A stretch of DNA of 64,000 nt. Origin: Triatoma infestans. Its lineage: Eukaryota; Arthropoda; Insecta; Hemiptera; Reduviidae. Positions 62,735 through 64,000 of this stretch are shown here, in pieces. Where the stretch lies: the NCBI GenBank assembly GCA_011037195.1, contig JAAEAF010000221.1:344012-408011 (forward strand). The letters run 5' to 3'. The position numbers and the translations under genes are program-made. The notes below the pieces were generated by a model, which worked only from the letters and a program-made list of their open reading frames with translations, was not told the origin of the DNA and made no database searches. Position 1 is the stretch's first letter. Each line of letters begins with the position of its first letter.

Positions 62735-64000
62735 CGGTAGCGGTCACCTTGGGGCACCGGGCGACACCCCATTGTATCGTAGCCTTCCTGTGGTAAGAGG
62801 CTCTATTGCAGGCGACCGTCTAATCCTCAATTTTCGTGGGAACTAATGAGTGGACCATCAAAGAACAAAAATTTTAAGAAAAGGGGCGAGGTCAGAGGCT
62901 CGCTCAGCTCACTGTCATCGGCAGGTGGTGGTTCCCTAGGTTCTAGGGAAAGCACACCTGCGATGATAGAAACTACGGGGGGCAATCAGTCCGCCCCGGT
63001 TGAAGGTAGCCATGAGAGGGTGGTTGCTGGGGGGTCTGGTTGTCTAGGCTCCTCGTCGGCGGACCCTCTCGGCGAGGTGGCATCGAAGATTGGGGGCATT
63101 AAGATCGCTCACAAGAGGCCCAGTGGAGCCCAGCGCAGACAGCAGGCGAGGCGCAAGGCTGCTACTGGGGGAAGAGAGTGGATCCCCAATAGCGTGTGGA
63201 AGAGGATGCAGCGGGAGAGGGCCTCTTCCACGCAACCGGTGAGAGCTGGCGTGGCTGGGACTTCGACTGCCCGGGGTGATGCCGGCGGGGATGCGAGGAG
63301 GGTGGCACGTGATGCTGCCCCCCGCGCATCTCTGCGGACTCCCAAGCGGGTGAGATCGGAGGTGAGCACACCAAGCACCGAACCGGGTGTTCCCTCTAGG
63401 GAAAGTAAGCGGGCAAGGGGTCCCGAAGAGGTTCCTTCGGGTTCCTTTAGGGATGTCCTTAGCTCCCATCGTATGGCGATTGCTCCAGAGGGGTATCCGA
63501 GTGACCGTCTGACAGAAAGTCAGGCGGAGAGGATACAGTCCGAGGTCGTCGCCAATATAGTGGGCGAGATCAGGCCTCAGTTTAGGGGGTGTTTCTGGTC
63601 CAGGGGCGTTCTCGTTGTTGTGTGCAACAATGAGGCTACGCGCCTCTGGCTGGAGCAGTTGGTCCCCACTCTTCAAGTTGGGGAGGGTAGACTGAGGGTA
63701 GGGTTCGCCAGAGACGTACTTAGGTCGGCTAAGGTGTCCGTTTGGATATCTGGCTCCCTAAGAGAGGCTTCTCCAGCGGCCGTCTTAGACAAGCTCCGCA
63801 TTCAAAATGAGGACTTGGAGACGGCGGACTGGAGACTCATCAGCAGAAGAGTGGAGACGCAGGGGCAAACCCTAGTCTTCGACGTAGCTGACCAAACCTT
63901 GGAGAGACTGAGGAGATCCGGGCTCGAGGTTTTCCTCGGGATGGAACTCGTCAGGTTCCGGGTGATATCTAGGCCAAGAGAAGATGAACAGGAAGGCGAG
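62735..64000 (+). mobile_element. 5' part of a GC-rich retrotransposon running off the right edge
   Basis: Base composition changes sharply at about 62735 (GTGCGGTAGCGGTCACCTTG). A 5' leader of about 110 nt with GC-rich hairpin-like segments leads to an ATG at 62846. The element's polymerase would lie beyond the window. Confidence 0.55.
62846..64000 (+). CDS. Gag-like ORF1 protein, DUF4780-like C-terminal domain (3' partial)
   Basis: An uninterrupted plus-strand frame of 385 codons from ATG 62846 to the window end. The N-terminal 210 residues or so are Gly/Ser/Arg/Ala-rich and basic, with a cluster of Arg/Lys near residues 85-120. After residue 215 it becomes a folded-looking alpha/beta domain: E-V-V-A-N-I-V-G-E-I, V-L-V-V-V-C-N-N-E-A-T-R-L-W-L, W-I-S-G-S, L-R-I-Q-N-E-D-L-E-T-A-D-W-R-L-I-S-R, L-V-F-D-V-A-D-Q-T-L-E-R-L and V-F-L-G-M-E-L-V-R-F. 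This order resembles DUF4780, which in insects occurs in gag-like ORF1 proteins of retrotransposons. It probably binds element RNA. GC-rich codon use is unlike the host exons. The lack of stops marks this as the youngest or best preserved element ORF in the window. A host gene is less likely but possible. Confidence 0.65.
   Translation, partial: MSGPSKNKNFKKRGEVRGSLSSLSSAGGGSLGSRESTPAMIETTGGNQSAPVEGSHERVVAGGSGCLGSSSADPLGEVASKIGGIKIAHKRPSGAQRRQQARRKAATGGREWIPNSVWKRMQRERASSTQPVRAGVAGTSTARGDAGGDARRVARDAAPRASLRTPKRVRSEVSTPSTEPGVPSRESKRARGPEEVPSGSFRDVLSSHRMAIAPEGYPSDRLTESQAERIQSEVVANIVGEIRPQFRGCFWSRGVLVVVCNNEATRLWLEQLVPTLQVGEGRLRVGFARDVLRSAKVSVWISGSLREASPAAVLDKLRIQNEDLETADWRLISRRVETQGQTLVFDVADQTLERLRRSGLEVFLGMELVRFRVISRPREDEQEGE

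Noticed and set aside
63044..63676. 210-codon minus-strand ORF (and 63109-63378, 63162-63374)
   Set aside because: Shadow of the plus-strand open frame 62846-64000 in GC-rich DNA. No domain seen.
1..64000. CRISPR array, bacterial operon or prophage
   Set aside because: The 22-bp array has no spacers. Gene structure, introns, SINEs and LINEs are eukaryotic.

Overview
This is arthropod nuclear DNA, most probably insect. It is AT-rich, the introns are GT-AG, host exons are short and far apart, and the space between them is packed with decayed transposable elements. No bacterial-style operons, no rRNA and no CRISPR array were seen. The window carries parts of two host genes that point toward each other.

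Left third (about 1-18600): a plus-strand gene, 5' end outside the window, whose coding exons I could join in frame from 621 to a stop at 18575 (15 exons, 772 codons plus stop). The product is a basic, Ser/Arg-rich protein that I do not recognise. Nearly all introns are in phase 2. Five consecutive exons (4524-10214) are symmetric 60-63 bp mini-exons encoding diverged copies of one 20-21 residue unit, so the gene grew by tandem exon duplication. Exon 13 (15109-15234) lies inside a dispersed repeat and is a symmetric phase 0 cassette, so it looks like an exonised repeat. The introns hold a LINE 3' end, a U2 snRNA fragment, a 5'-truncated LINE, a TIR element, a complete but decayed mariner, two foldback elements and a tRNA-derived SINE.

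Middle (about 18600-34200): no host exon found. A Ty3/gypsy LTR element (20130-25082) has lost its gag region and 5' pol, replaced by an inverted copy of its own 3' part. It is followed by a truncated LINE (25083-32015) into which a second, near full-length LINE (26713-31785) inserted, leaving a 15-bp target-site duplication.

At 34220-35675 two minus-strand exons encode a transmembrane segment and cytoplasmic tail resembling insect zona-pellucida-domain apical proteins. The upstream exons were not found, so the next intron may run more than 28 kb.

Right half (35700-64000): almost entirely repeats. There is a LINE with a 13-bp target duplication (39065-43856), a near-perfect 280-bp palindrome (45912-46190), a 1.7-kb array of a 22-bp pyrimidine-rich minisatellite (46607-48285), a LINE with RNase H and polyA (50780-54240), an RTE-type reverse transcriptase fragment (57440-58270), many copies of one high-copy dispersed repeat, a tRNA-derived SINE, and at the right edge an open GC-rich ORF that looks like the gag-like ORF1 of a younger retrotransposon.

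The most interesting signal is a population of hammerhead self-cleaving ribozyme motifs. About 15 sites in at least four sequence families have a recognisable core (CUGANGA, stem II hairpin, GAAA, then a short palindrome ending in GUC or GUU). Four look intact: 38225-38267 plus, both arms of the 45912-46190 palindrome, and 57338-57375 plus. Several occur as inverted pairs, as expected for Penelope-like or retrozyme-type elements, but no Penelope reverse transcriptase is present.
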